Notes: generated from the letters alone by a model not told the origin. A stretch of 55,969 nt of DNA from GCA-001856825 sp038729485 (GCA_038729485.1 JAVYRX010000007.1:1-55969), one strand, 5' to 3'. Shown: positions 34,279 through 43,849, numbered from the stretch's first letter. Made by a program: numbers and translations.

Positions 34279-35139
34279 TTGAAACTCGCAGACGTAATAG
34301 ATTACATAAAGCTTGAGCATACGGTATTCGACATACCTTTTATCTTTTCAGGTTACGTCATTGCCGCCGGTCACAGCGTTTATCCAATTAAGATACTCTT
34401 GATTTTCATTGCTGCAGTTTCGGCGCGTTCTTCCGCAATGTCGCTGAATAGGATTTTGGGAGCCAAATATGACGTAGCAAACCCCAGAAAAAGAACATGG
34501 GCTTTGGCTTCAGGAAGGATGAGCATGAAGCAAGCGATCTATTTGACGTCTCTATTCGTGACTATATTTGAAGTTAGTTCGTTTCTGTTGAATACATTCG
34601 TCTTAGTGCTTTCGCCTGTGGTAATATTTTTATTTTTATCAGATCCATTACTCAAGAGATATACTGTTTGGCGTCATCTTTACATGGCATCCGCAATTGG
34701 AATAGGGGTGATAGCAGGTTATCTTGCTGTGATACCTTCATTTCCGTCTGCGCCCGTCATATATTTGATCTTCATAGCAACTTCATTCTGGATTGCCGGT
34801 TTCGATATGATATATGTTATTCCTGACATTGATTTTGACAGGGTGAAAGGTCTGAAGACCGTTATGGCGAAGTATGGCATAAGGAAGGGATTGATAATAT
34901 CAGATATTTTTCATTCCGTAGCGCTGCTTGCATTCTGGCTTCTCACTTTTTACATGCCTTCATTTTGGTATTTACTTGCAGTAATTTCAATTACGTTCCT
35001 TATAGTATACCAGCATATTATCATAAATCCGGACGATCCGAAGCTTATCAGAAATTCGTTTTTTAGGCCCAATTCCTTTATAGGTTTTATCTTTCTTTTA
35101 TCCTTAATACTGAACCTAGCAGTACCATTAGGACTGTGA
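34279..35139 (+). CDS. UbiA-family prenyltransferase
   Basis: Integral membrane prenyltransferase with eight or nine helices (286 residues) that joins an isoprenoid diphosphate to an aromatic acceptor. The first Asp-rich motif is NRILGAKYDVANPRKRTWAL (NRxxxxxxDxxNxR type) and the second is YVIPDIDFDRVKGLKT (DxDFDxxKG). It follows the ubiD gene by nine bases and is likely co-transcribed. The start is TTG at 34279. The acceptor (naphthoate for menaquinone) is inferred from the neighbour. Confidence 0.92.
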   Translation: MKLADVIDYIKLEHTVFDIPFIFSGYVIAAGHSVYPIKILLIFIAAVSARSSAMSLNRILGAKYDVANPRKRTWALASGRMSMKQAIYLTSLFVTIFEVSSFLLNTFVLVLSPVVIFLFLSDPLLKRYTVWRHLYMASAIGIGVIAGYLAVIPSFPSAPVIYLIFIATSFWIAGFDMIYVIPDIDFDRVKGLKTVMAKYGIRKGLIISDIFHSVALLAFWLLTFYMPSFWYLLAVISITFLIVYQHIIINPDDPKLIRNSFFRPNSFIGFIFLLSLILNLAVPLGL

Positions 35140-35521
35140 TCATTTTTGTCATCGGAGAGACACCTTAACATTTCGCATCCTAAGGTGCATATGTCGCAAG
35201 CAATTCAATTGCCTTAAAAATGAACATAAATTGATGTGCAATCATGTTTTGTGGATTTTATGTGAACTTCACGATTGCTAGGCCGTCAAATTTGATAAGT
35301 TTTCATTAGCCTGAAGATTAAGATAGATGTTACAAGAAGGGTCTTTTTTGAGCGCGGATCATTTTTGGAAACATAAATAAATTGTGCGAATTTAATATAT
35401 TTTATCGGGTTGAAAGATGGCTAAAATCATAAGCTCATAGCTGTTTCCGTCAAAATTTCTCTTGGGATAAAAGATCAGAAACTGGCAATACATTAATTAC
35501 TGACATGTCTCTTAACAAGCA
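35140..35521. other. Intergenic region between ubiA and the MoaD-like gene
   Basis: About 380 AT-rich bases without a gene. A hairpin lies at 35161-35187 just after ubiA. The last 60 bases contain AT-rich TATA-like sequence before the MoaD-like gene, which may be leaderless. Nothing else was recognised. Confidence 0.4.
35161..35187 (+). terminator. Hairpin after ubiA
   Basis: CACCTTA and TAAGGTG form a perfect seven-base-pair stem around a 13-base loop, 21 bases after the ubiA stop codon. It may mark the 3' end of the ubiD-ubiA message; there is no strong T run after it. Confidence 0.35.
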
Positions 35522-35800
35522 ATGTCCGCGGTAAAAGTAAGGTATTACGCAAATCTAAGGGACATAACCAAGTGCAGGGAAGAGATAGTTGCTGGAGTTG
35601 GAAATATCTCTAGTCTCCTTTCCACGCTCACAGGGAAATATGGCAGTGAATTTAAGATTAAATTATTTGACGTTAATTCAATCAGAGAAAACGTCATAAT
35701 CCTGGTGAATGGAAAAAACATAATATTTTCATCTAAGTTGGAAACAAAATTAAATGATGAGGACGAGGTGGACATATTTCCACCAGTCGCGGGAGGATGA
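35522..35800 (+). CDS. MoaD/ThiS-family sulfur carrier protein (beside an AOR gene)
   Basis: A 92-residue beta-grasp protein ending in IFPPVAGG, the diglycine tail that is activated by an E1-like enzyme and carries sulfur for molybdopterin or acts as an archaeal small modifier. VRYYANLRDITKCREE at the start and ILVNGKNIIF in the middle are typical of MoaD. It converges on the tungsten/molybdenum-type AOR gene, two bases between the two stops. A second MoaD lies in the Moco cluster at 52353-52592. Confidence 0.88.
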   Translation: MSAVKVRYYANLRDITKCREEIVAGVGNISSLLSTLTGKYGSEFKIKLFDVNSIRENVIILVNGKNIIFSSKLETKLNDEDEVDIFPPVAGG

Positions 35801-35801
35801 A

Positions 35802-37613
35802 TCAGAGTTTGTAGAATTCCAGCCCTTGTTCTTTTATCTTCTCACTGGTCGGAATACCGTCAGGTGACCAGCCCCGCTCCTTGTAATAATCGTCCAGAAG
35901 GGGCTTGAGTGGAACCGTCTTTCCTTTATTGGGTCCCTTGGGAATTCCGTCAGTTAGGAATCTCTTAGGAAGTGTATCATCCTTTGGGGAGATGCCTGCC
36001 TTGAGGTTGAAGATCCTTTCAAGATTCCAATTCCTCTCCCCGGCCCTCAGGAGTTCATCCGCGGTGTAATTAAAACCGGTCACTGCATTGATCAGTTTCA
36101 TGTAATCGTCGAAATTCAGTGCGAATGACGGGAACTGGCAAAGTCCAGAACAATCCATCACTTCCGTGAAATCCTGGACATACTTAACAAGAGCAGCTTT
36201 ACCCCTAAGTTCTGTTGGCTCTGAAACAGGTTTAACACCTAGGATTTCATTCGAGATTGTATATGCACGCATGTGGGAACCACCTATATTGCTAGTCGCA
36301 TATTCCAGGGCCATACCCCAGACGCCCCTGGGATCGTAGGCCGCCAGCTCTTGCCCCTTGACAGAAATTGAAGCATCTCTATCGCCATACCTGGACGCAA
36401 GCCTCAGCGAACCCTCTGCAAGCGCATCCCCGAAATCCTTCCTGTATGCAATTTTACTGGACATTTCTAGAACAGCGCTTGTATTTCCGAAAACTGGTTT
36501 TGTAGCCCCCACGTCCTTATTCGGTATCTTACCTTTAGAGTAGAGTTCCATTGCTGCGGACATCGTGAGCCCCGCGGATATAGTATCGTAGCCAAGCCTG
36601 TCTGCATTATCGTTGGCAGCTATTATCGTGTAAAAATCGTGGATACCGGTATTTGGACCTAGGGCCCAGGTACTCTCGTACTCCGGTCCCTCAGATTCGC
36701 GCTCGTTATACTTAACCACTCTTCCGCATCTTATAGGACAGGCAAAACATGGCTGGTTGTGAAGAAGGTAGGTCTCGACCAATCTTTCTCCGCTCACTTC
36801 TTCCGCAAGGGGATCATCTCCAGACTGTTGCGAGTTATTGTTGGAATAGATCCCGGATTTATTTATTATGTTGACAAGGACCTCAGTGCCAAATTGAGTT
36901 AACCCCTGGGACGTAACGGGGTTTTCCCTTATCTTAGTAAGCATTTCTTGGAGAACTGATTTGTACTCATCAGGATTCCCTATTTTCGGAAATGAGCCAG
37001 TCCCCGCCACAACGGCCTTCAGTTTTTTAGAACCCATTACAGCACCCACTCCATTTCTACCGGCAGCTCTATGCTTGTCGTTCATGACAGATGCGAACCG
37101 TACTAGGTTCTCCCCGGCCGGTCCGATGCAAGCTACGCTTGTGCCTCCTTTCTCCTTAGCAAGGATGGAATCTGTCGTCTCAAAGACATCTTTCCCCCAT
37201 AATTCCGTTGCATCCTTCAGTTCTGCTTTTCCCTGGTAGATGTAAAGGTAGACGGGTGATCTTGCTCTGCCTTTGAATATGATGAGATCAAAACCCGAAT
37301 GTTTCAGCCTGGCACCGAAGTAACCTCCGGAGTTGCTCCTTGTTATGGTTCCTGTCAGTGGACTTTTTGTTACAACCATATACCTGCTGGCAGTTGGTGC
37401 ATTTGTGCCTGTTAACGGTCCTGGTGCAAATATCAGTTCGTTTTCTGGCGAGTATGGGTCAACTTTCGGGTCAACCTCGTCAATGTAGTATCTCGTAGCG
37501 AGTCCCTGCCCCCCGATATAGTCCCTGGCCCACTGCATATTTGTATCTTCAATCCTTATTTCCTCGGTTCCGAGGTCAACCCTAAGGATTTTTCCAGTGA
37601 ATCCTCCTATCAT
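35802..37613 (-). CDS. Aldehyde ferredoxin oxidoreductase (AOR family), copy 1
   Basis: Tungsto- or molybdopterin enzyme that oxidises aldehydes to acids and reduces ferredoxin. The 603-residue protein has the family N-terminus (GGFTGKILRVDLGTEEIR), pterin-binding SNSGGYFGARLKHSGFD, and the [4Fe-4S] ligands CFACPIRC (Cys289, Cys292, Cys296) plus a later cysteine in DCSGLCQF (Cys488 or Cys492). It differs clearly from copy 2 in this window, so they are not a recent duplication. Physiological substrate unknown; amino-acid-derived aldehydes or glyceraldehyde are usual for such archaea. Confidence 0.94.
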   Translation of the reverse strand: MIGGFTGKILRVDLGTEEIRIEDTNMQWARDYIGGQGLATRYYIDEVDPKVDPYSPENELIFAPGPLTGTNAPTASRYMVVTKSPLTGTITRSNSGGYFGARLKHSGFDLIIFKGRARSPVYLYIYQGKAELKDATELWGKDVFETTDSILAKEKGGTSVACIGPAGENLVRFASVMNDKHRAAGRNGVGAVMGSKKLKAVVAGTGSFPKIGNPDEYKSVLQEMLTKIRENPVTSQGLTQFGTEVLVNIINKSGIYSNNNSQQSGDDPLAEEVSGERLVETYLLHNQPCFACPIRCGRVVKYNERESEGPEYESTWALGPNTGIHDFYTIIAANDNADRLGYDTISAGLTMSAAMELYSKGKIPNKDVGATKPVFGNTSAVLEMSSKIAYRKDFGDALAEGSLRLASRYGDRDASISVKGQELAAYDPRGVWGMALEYATSNIGGSHMRAYTISNEILGVKPVSEPTELRGKAALVKYVQDFTEVMDCSGLCQFPSFALNFDDYMKLINAVTGFNYTADELLRAGERNWNLERIFNLKAGISPKDDTLPKRFLTDGIPKGPNKGKTVPLKPLLDDYYKERGWSPDGIPTSEKIKEQGLEFYKL

Positions 37614-37735
37614 AGTGATTACCGTAAATACAAGGGAAAAATATTCTAAATAAGTTTCCCAAATTTAAGCGTGGTAAATTAAGCTGACCTCTCCGGGAGA
37701 AATGGGGTATTAATACTTTCAGTTAATTATAAAAT

Positions 37736-38773
37736 GTGTTAACCGTAATTTATCCAAAGGTAAAGATTCAGAGCGGGAACAGGTTCTACGCTGAATCAAT
37801 ATTGGGAGGTCTGACGGTTGCAGGTTATCAATTCAAGAGTGTCGGCATCAGAAAGATAGAAATTTCCCTATTCGGAAAACCATTCGGCGGGATAGCTTCC
37901 CAGAGGATCGGGTTAGCGGTGCACAGGTTCAGAGATCACCCGATCCACGCCCTTGTACCCGAGCTGAGCCCTGAAGGGGTCGATATAGTAACTATCCACG
38001 ACATAGTTCCTTTTACAGAAAAGGAAAAATTCATTAGGAGCAGGTACGATGAGAGAGCCTATATACACATGTACGGCAACGCAATAAAAGCTAAAGTTTT
38101 AATTGCATCTACAAACATAGGAAAAGAGGAATTGATCAATGCTTTGAATATAGACAGTGAAAGGATAAAGGTAATCCATGAGGCCATAGATAAGAAAAGA
38201 TTTCACTACGTTGAGAGTAATCCGTACCCAGATGACGGGAAGGTTCACCTGGTTACAGTTGGGGATTTCAATCCCAGGAAAAGATTCGACATTCTCTACA
38301 ATCTTGTATCTAGAAATAGAGAATGGACACTATACCACATAGGTCCGGTAAACTCCTGGACTTCCAGGTACAGGGAACTGATGAAATTTGTGTCAAGTTA
38401 CGAAAACATAAGGATCCTAGGCCCCAGGCCGGATGAGGAGCTCAGGGCCTATCTCTCCCACGCTGATCTCTTCGTTTACGCCAGCGATGCTGAGGGTTTT
38501 GGTTTACCGCCAATTGAGGCATTGGCGTGCGGCACCAATGTGGTGGTGAACGACCTGCCGGTGTTTAGGGAAACTTTGGACGACATGGCATTCATTTCCC
38601 CCATGGAAAAAATTGAGGAAACGATAACAAGGGCGCTTGGGACTAAGAAGGATAAGAGTACATTGGTCGAATATGCGAGCAGATTTTTTTTGGAAAGGGA
38701 AATAGATCAACTTATAAAACTCTACAATGAATTTGAAAATGAGAAATGGGAAGGTCAGCAAAGTAAAAGCTAA
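37736..38773 (+). CDS. Glycosyltransferase family 4-like
   Basis: GT-B fold glycosyltransferase of 345 residues using a nucleotide sugar donor. The C-terminal half shows VTVGDFNPRKRFDIL and the donor-binding motif YASDAEGFGLPPIEALACGT with the conserved E-x7-E (EGFGLPPIE). The N-terminal half has VDIVTIHDIVPFTEKE. Such genes make glycans of the cell envelope or S-layer; the acceptor is unknown. The start is GTG at 37736. Divergent from AOR copy 1. Confidence 0.88.
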   Translation: MLTVIYPKVKIQSGNRFYAESILGGLTVAGYQFKSVGIRKIEISLFGKPFGGIASQRIGLAVHRFRDHPIHALVPELSPEGVDIVTIHDIVPFTEKEKFIRSRYDERAYIHMYGNAIKAKVLIASTNIGKEELINALNIDSERIKVIHEAIDKKRFHYVESNPYPDDGKVHLVTVGDFNPRKRFDILYNLVSRNREWTLYHIGPVNSWTSRYRELMKFVSSYENIRILGPRPDEELRAYLSHADLFVYASDAEGFGLPPIEALACGTNVVVNDLPVFRETLDDMAFISPMEKIEETITRALGTKKDKSTLVEYASRFFLEREIDQLIKLYNEFENEKWEGQQSKS

Positions 38774-38863
38774 CAGTCTCATTTTATGGCCCTATGCATA
38801 TTTTAAGCTAATGAAAAACAAGTCTTGGGTAATATTTTTATTTCAATATCATTAATGCTATAG

Positions 38864-39886
38864 ATGCTTAGGGCCGTGTGTCAAAGCTGCGGGAGAATAA
38901 GAACGAAATTCAACGGCAAACCTGTCTGCGATTGCGGCGGCATACTCGTTCCCGATATTGATTTTAAGTACAGGGAAGGACCATATATTTCTAATTACCC
39001 ATACTTGAAAAAGGTTGTCAGCCTAGGGGAGGTCGAAACACCAATGGTAGACCTTGGCAACCTGAAGTTGAAGCTGGACTACTTCTCCCCGACATTCTCC
39101 TATAAGGATAGGGGAAGCAAGGCGTTAATTTCAAGCCTTATTTCAAACATTCCAAAAGGATATGAGATCAACGAAGACTCATCTGGAAACGCAGGGGCCT
39201 CTATAAGTGCCTACGGAACGGCTGCTGGATTTAGAGTCAACATCTTTGTCACTGCAACAACTAGAATGGAAAAAATAAGGCAAATTGAAGCGTACGGTGC
39301 AAATATACACGTTGTTGAAGGATCCCGCTCCGCTGTCCAAAAAGTGGCCTCCAGCTATCCAGGTTACTACGCTAGCCACGTTCTTAACCCGGAATTCAGG
39401 GACGGGATGAGGCAGCTCAGTTATGAGATATTTAGGCAGCTGGGTCACAGGATGCCGGATAGGATCTTCCTCCCTGTCTCAGCAGGCACCCTGCTGCTTG
39501 GTGTTGTCTCAGGCCTAGAGCATCTCCTTGAATCAGGTGAGATAGGAAAAATACCGGAGATAGTGGCAGTTCAGACTGAGGCAGTATGTCCCCTCTGCGC
39601 TGCTGTAAACGGCTTCACCTATGATAAGGAGAACGGAATTACATCCATCGCAGATGCCCTGGTCTCTAGGGAACCCATACTCATAGATCTGATGGTAGGT
39701 GCGGTCAGAAAGTACGGTAGGTGCGCAGTCGTTTCCGAGGGCGAAATACTGAAAGCAAGGCAGGCGCTCGCTTCCAAAGGCTTCTACGTTGAGTACAGTT
39801 CTGCGACAGTGTTCGCGGCCTATGAGAAGATGGACGAGAGAGAAAGCGTTCTAGTACTGACTGGGAACGGCCTTAAGACTATGTAG
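38864..39886 (+). CDS. thrC: Threonine synthase-like PLP enzyme
   Basis: Fold-type II pyridoxal-phosphate enzyme of the threonine synthase family: O-phosphohomoserine to threonine. The N-terminal zinc ribbon has Cys6, Cys9, Cys22 and Cys24; the Schiff-base lysine is Lys81 in FSYKDRGSKA; EDSSGNAGASISAYG binds the phosphate. Length 340 is near the short archaeal form. The TATA-like AATATTTTTAT about 30 bases upstream suggests a leaderless message. No other threonine gene lies nearby, so a related amino acid lyase cannot be fully excluded. Confidence 0.85.
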   Translation: MLRAVCQSCGRIRTKFNGKPVCDCGGILVPDIDFKYREGPYISNYPYLKKVVSLGEVETPMVDLGNLKLKLDYFSPTFSYKDRGSKALISSLISNIPKGYEINEDSSGNAGASISAYGTAAGFRVNIFVTATTRMEKIRQIEAYGANIHVVEGSRSAVQKVASSYPGYYASHVLNPEFRDGMRQLSYEIFRQLGHRMPDRIFLPVSAGTLLLGVVSGLEHLLESGEIGKIPEIVAVQTEAVCPLCAAVNGFTYDKENGITSIADALVSREPILIDLMVGAVRKYGRCAVVSEGEILKARQALASKGFYVEYSSATVFAAYEKMDERESVLVLTGNGLKTM

Positions 39887-39888
39887 GA

Positions 39889-40746
39889 CTACCTTCCAAC
39901 TATAAGACCCGCAACGATCAGTGCACCGCCAGCAAGTGTCACGTATTCAATGGGCTCTGATATCATGTATGATGCCGCTATGACTGTCACGAATGGTGTG
40001 ATATACAGGGTAGAGCCAGCTCTAATCGGATTCACCTTCTTCAATCCATCGAACCACAGGTAGTATCCTATGAAGGTCGCGAAAATACCTAGGAACACAA
40101 GGGAAATTATGAGAAAGGGTGCCCTTATAGAGAACAGTTTACCGAGGCCAGAATAGACGAAAGGAAAGAGCATCAATGTCCCGAATATTGAAACGTATCC
40201 AGTAACATTCATAGGATTGTGCCTAGAAAGAATGCTCTTTCCCCAAACCGTGTAAACTGCCCAGGAAAAGGCGCTCAACAATACAAGGACTGCGGAAAAT
40301 ATTTCATAACTCGTCACATTTGTTGGCCTCAGCAGTACTATCAGGCCCGCAGTGGCCATAACGAGGCCTAGCAGCCGCATGGGGGTCATCCTATCCTCTC
40401 TAGTCACGACACCGAGTATAGCGATGAATATAGGTTCCAAGCTCACGATGAAGCTTGCATCCCCAGCGGTTAAGCCCCTCTCTCCCCAAATGAACAAGAG
40501 TTGATACAGAAGTACACCAGTCAAGGCGAGCAAAACAAGCCTTACGATCTCCACCCTGGTATATCTTTCTTTTATGAGAAATATAACAGGAATGAAGAAA
40601 ATCGACGACACAAGGAATCTAGAAAAGGCAATCTGCTGTGGATCCAGGTAAGAAAGGGCGTATTTTAGGAGCACATATGTGACACCCCATATGATCGAGG
40701 TTATTATCAGCTCAGCATATCCCAGGCCAGATCCATCCGATTTCAC
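39889..40746 (-). CDS. EamA/DMT-family exporter
   Basis: Drug/metabolite transporter of 285 residues with ten helices arranged as two EamA repeats. Repeat 1 has ITSIIWGVTYVLLKYALSYL and RFLVSSIFFIPVIFL; repeat 2 has ALLSAFSWAVYTVWGKSIL. GDASFIVSLEPIFIAILGVV at the end of repeat 1 is typical. The substrate may be an amino acid or metabolite. It converges with the threonine synthase gene, two bases between stops. Confidence 0.88.
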   Translation of the reverse strand: MKSDGSGLGYAELIITSIIWGVTYVLLKYALSYLDPQQIAFSRFLVSSIFFIPVIFLIKERYTRVEIVRLVLLALTGVLLYQLLFIWGERGLTAGDASFIVSLEPIFIAILGVVTREDRMTPMRLLGLVMATAGLIVLLRPTNVTSYEIFSAVLVLLSAFSWAVYTVWGKSILSRHNPMNVTGYVSIFGTLMLFPFVYSGLGKLFSIRAPFLIISLVFLGIFATFIGYYLWFDGLKKVNPIRAGSTLYITPFVTVIAASYMISEPIEYVTLAGGALIVAGLIVGR

Positions 40747-40806
40747 ATTCTAGGTAGTGAGTACTTCAATAAAAAAATAGATATTACTAGAATACATACG
40801 AAAGAG

Positions 40807-41448
40807 TTGCTCGACCCCGGAATTTTCCTAGCTGCAATGGGTATCACGCTCCTCGAAATTTCAGAGGCATCCGCCGTAGGTCTCGCTATTTCAGCAGAAG
40901 GAGGGAATAAGGTTTTCCTTTACGTTGCCGCTGGGATATCGATCGTTTTTCTGATTACTTTCATTGTTGGGGAACAGATCGCCAGGCTCCCTATGGTCCT
41001 GGTCAGGATTGTTGCCGGTGTCCTCCTTCTATATTTCGGCATCCGTCTGGCGAGAAGCGCGAGGAGGGCAGTGCTCAGGTCTAAATCGAATCCTTCACAG
41101 GAGAATGAAAGCATTGAAAGGGGGGTATTCTATACAGCATTCACAGTCGGGCTTGTCGAGTCGTTCGAAGCTGCAATAGTGATCGTTGCCCTGGTCCCTA
41201 TGAACTATTATTCAACACTCTTCGGGTTGCTATCTGGGCTTGTGGTTGTTGCTGTCGGAACAATAGTGCTCAGGTCTCAGGTCAGGAAGATTAAGCAGGC
41301 AAATATGAAGGTCATTGTTTCCGCGCTTCTTCTTTCCTTTTCCGTATTCTGGTTTGCAGAGGCGGCCGTCAAGATCTCTGATCTCGTTCTCATCCCGCTC
41401 TTCCTGATATTTTCAATTGCTGTTTATTCCTTTTCCCACAGGAATTGA
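40807..41448 (+). CDS. Predicted membrane protein with duplicated acidic motif
   Basis: A 213-residue protein with six predicted helices in two halves. Each half begins with a similar acidic helix: ITLLEISEASAVGLAIS near the start and VGLVESFEAAIVIVAL in the second half (E-x3-E-A pattern in both). The shape resembles cation transporter families with inverted three-helix repeats (for example FTR1, LysE/TerC or TMEM165 types), but I cannot assign it. The start is TTG 40807. Substrate may be a metal ion; this is inference. Confidence 0.7.
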   Translation: MLDPGIFLAAMGITLLEISEASAVGLAISAEGGNKVFLYVAAGISIVFLITFIVGEQIARLPMVLVRIVAGVLLLYFGIRLARSARRAVLRSKSNPSQENESIERGVFYTAFTVGLVESFEAAIVIVALVPMNYYSTLFGLLSGLVVVAVGTIVLRSQVRKIKQANMKVIVSALLLSFSVFWFAEAAVKISDLVLIPLFLIFSIAVYSFSHRN

Positions 41449-41527
41449 TACTGCCTTAATGGCCACTTTCCAAATTAGTAACTTCAGCAAGATATATACC
41501 TGATGCCATAATCTAGTACGGATAAAT

Positions 41528-43336
41528 TTGGAGCGATCTAGCAGGAATCCATTTTCTTTCCTGAAGTCTCTGATCCTTTCTAGTTATCTTGGTAAGTGGG
41601 TAGTGGTTGGCATTTTGATAGGGCTGATCGCAGGTCTTGGAGCCACTGCATTTTACTATCTCTTGCAGGAATCATCCAATTTCATTCTTGGGAGTCTCAC
41701 TGGATTCTATCCACCTAATCCGGCCGGGGAACTGCCTGTTCCACCCACTGTTAACCCTCATTATTACCTGATCCCTGTGTCCACAGCTCTGGGTGGCCTG
41801 GGTGCGGGTCTTCTCATATATTTTTTTGCACCGGAGGCAGAGGGTCATGGTACGGATGCCGCCATAGACGCCTTCCACAATAAGAACGGTGTGATAAGAA
41901 AAAGGGTGCCGATAGTTAAGATGCTAGCATCCTCGCTAACTATAGGTTCGGGAGGGAGTGCCGGGAGAGAGGGCCCAACAGCCCAAATCTCTGCAGGCTT
42001 CGGTTCCTTCATATCTGGAGTCTTGGGTTTGTCCAGCAAAGATAGAAGGATTGCAGTTGCGGCCGGAATAGGCGCAGGCATAGGTTCAATATTCAAATCA
42101 CCATTCGGAGGTGCGATACTCAGTGCAGAAATTCTTTACAGTGCCGGAGATATGGAGGTCGAAGCACTCATCCCTGCCTTCATAGCGTCTCCCATCGGTT
42201 ATGTGATATTCGCATCATTCACAAATTTTGACCCAATATTTGGGACAGGAATTGCGTACACGTTCAATCATCCGCTGAACTTGATTTTTTATGCTATACT
42301 TGGTGCAGTTGCAGGTATTTTCGGCCGCTTCTACACATTCCTCTTTTACAAAACAAAAGATATGTTTTCCAGAATCAGGATAAAGAAATTCCTGAGGCCA
42401 ATGATTGGGGGAGCGGTTGCTGGTACAATTTCTATTTTCTTCCCTGAAGTTACCGGAATGGGTTATGGATATCTCCAATACCTGATTGATGGAAAGCTCT
42501 CGTTGATTAGAACCAATTACATAGTTTTGCCCCTGGTGGCGGTTCTTCTGCTCACCATTCTGGCGAAGGTTGTCGCTACATCATTCACCATAGGGTCAGG
42601 GGGGAGCGGAGGGGTATTCGCGCCTTCGCTCGTTATAGGTGGTTTCCTGGGTGCATTTTTGTGGCTTTTGCTGACTATGGTGAATAAGACAATCATACCA
42701 ACACCGGCGCCTTTCGTGATAATAGGTATGATGGCGCTCTTTGCTGGGGTTGGAAGGACTCCGATAGCAGTTATACTTATGGTAAGCGAGATGACCGGAA
42801 CCCTACAGTTGATGATACCATCAATGATAGCTGTGGTGATCTCGTACTATATAGCTGGGCCAAAATACACAATATACAAAAGCCAGGTCAGGACAAGGGC
42901 AGACTCTCCAGCGCATCGTGGCGAGTACAGCGTTCCTGTGCTAGCTAGGACAAAAGCTTCAGATATAATGACTTCCAATCCAATTTGCGTGGAGGATACA
43001 GTAAGCGTATCTGATGTCCACCGTATTTTCCTCGAGAAACAGCTAAAAAGGCTTCCAGTTGTTCAGAATTCAAGGCTGGTTGGGATAATTACGGTTAAAG
43101 ATCTCCTCAATGTCAAGAGGGAAGAGGCCGATATCACATCCGTTTCAAAGATTATGACGAAAAATGTGGTCTATTCCTTCCCCGATGATTCAGTTCTGAG
43201 TGTCTTAAGGAAAATGCACGTAAATAGAATCGGAGGCATCCCTATAGTAACTAGGGAGGATAAAGTGGTCATCGGAATAATCACGGAGAGCGATATATAC
43301 AGGGCTTACCAGAGATACGATGAATTTTCCGCGTGA
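41528..43336 (+). CDS. ClC-family chloride channel/transporter with CBS domains
   Basis: Anion channel or Cl-/H+ antiporter of 602 residues. The membrane part carries GSGGSAGREGPTAQ (residues 140-153) with the gating glutamate Glu148 and GSGGSGGVFAPSLVIGG later on. The C-terminal 140 residues form a CBS pair (ASDIMTSNPICVEDTVSVSD and SKIMTKNVVYSFPDDSVLSV) that normally senses nucleotides. In an acidophile such a protein may help control membrane charge or acid stress. The start is TTG 41528. A short copy of its last 11 bases (CGATGAATTTT) recurs 33 bases later, after the stop. Confidence 0.95.
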   Translation: MERSSRNPFSFLKSLILSSYLGKWVVVGILIGLIAGLGATAFYYLLQESSNFILGSLTGFYPPNPAGELPVPPTVNPHYYLIPVSTALGGLGAGLLIYFFAPEAEGHGTDAAIDAFHNKNGVIRKRVPIVKMLASSLTIGSGGSAGREGPTAQISAGFGSFISGVLGLSSKDRRIAVAAGIGAGIGSIFKSPFGGAILSAEILYSAGDMEVEALIPAFIASPIGYVIFASFTNFDPIFGTGIAYTFNHPLNLIFYAILGAVAGIFGRFYTFLFYKTKDMFSRIRIKKFLRPMIGGAVAGTISIFFPEVTGMGYGYLQYLIDGKLSLIRTNYIVLPLVAVLLLTILAKVVATSFTIGSGGSGGVFAPSLVIGGFLGAFLWLLLTMVNKTIIPTPAPFVIIGMMALFAGVGRTPIAVILMVSEMTGTLQLMIPSMIAVVISYYIAGPKYTIYKSQVRTRADSPAHRGEYSVPVLARTKASDIMTSNPICVEDTVSVSDVHRIFLEKQLKRLPVVQNSRLVGIITVKDLLNVKREEADITSVSKIMTKNVVYSFPDDSVLSVLRKMHVNRIGGIPIVTREDKVVIGIITESDIYRAYQRYDEFSA

Positions 43337-43743
43337 TACACGAAATAGTTCGATGAATTTTACGCAAGGCAAGGATCAATTTTCTACTTCCTGACTTGGA
43401 GTGAGAGGCCGCTAATAGGCTAGGGATATCCATTCTTCTGACTAAAGTTTCATTCAAAAATTATACGGATTGTTATCTTGTTGCGTTAAACCTGCTTGGT
43501 ATGAAAAACTAAGGAATATTTTAAGCACAGGATAGCTAGCCTGTTCATCTGTCCTGGAACATAATCTTAGACAATGTAATAAAAGCGCTAACTGACAAAT
43601 CCATGCCCAGTCATCTCGGAGAATTTTTATCAGAGAACAATAAATTTTTCCTTATGACATTTCCCTGTTGTATAAGTATAGATATAAAGAGATTTCATTA
43701 TTTCATAAAAAGAAATTGAACCTCTAAAAATCTATACATGCGT
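43337..43743. other. Intergenic region between clc and tRNA-Val
   Basis: About 410 AT-rich bases with no gene or RNA that I recognise. It includes the short repeat of the clc 3' end at 43351-43361. It separates a plus-strand gene from the minus-strand tRNA-Val. Confidence 0.4.
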
Positions 43744-43752
43744 AAAAAAAAA
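43744..43752 (-). terminator. Oligo-T terminator of tRNA-Val
   Basis: On the minus strand nine consecutive T follow the tRNA 3' end after eight bases. This is a classical archaeal intrinsic terminator. Confidence 0.6.
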
Positions 43753-43760
43753 TGGCGGAA

Positions 43761-43833
43761 TGGGCTCGGCCGGATTTGAACCGGCGGCCTTCGCTGTGTG
43801 AGAGCGATGTCATAACCGCTAGACCACGAGCCC
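43761..43833 (-). tRNA. tRNA-Val (anticodon CAC)
   Basis: On the minus strand: acceptor GGGCTCG/CGAGCCC with discriminator A, D arm GTCTAGCGGTTATGAC, anticodon stem TCGCT/AGCGA around loop CTCACAC (anticodon CAC), and T arm GCCGG-TTCAAAT-CCGGC. No intron, no encoded CCA. It has its own promoter and terminator. Confidence 0.95.
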
Positions 43834-43849
43834 CTAACCTTGATTTTCA

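Noticed and set aside
43318..43361. Repeat of CGATGAATTTT at and after the clc stop codon
   Set aside because: Only 11 bases are identical (33 bases apart); this is close to chance and shows no further structure.
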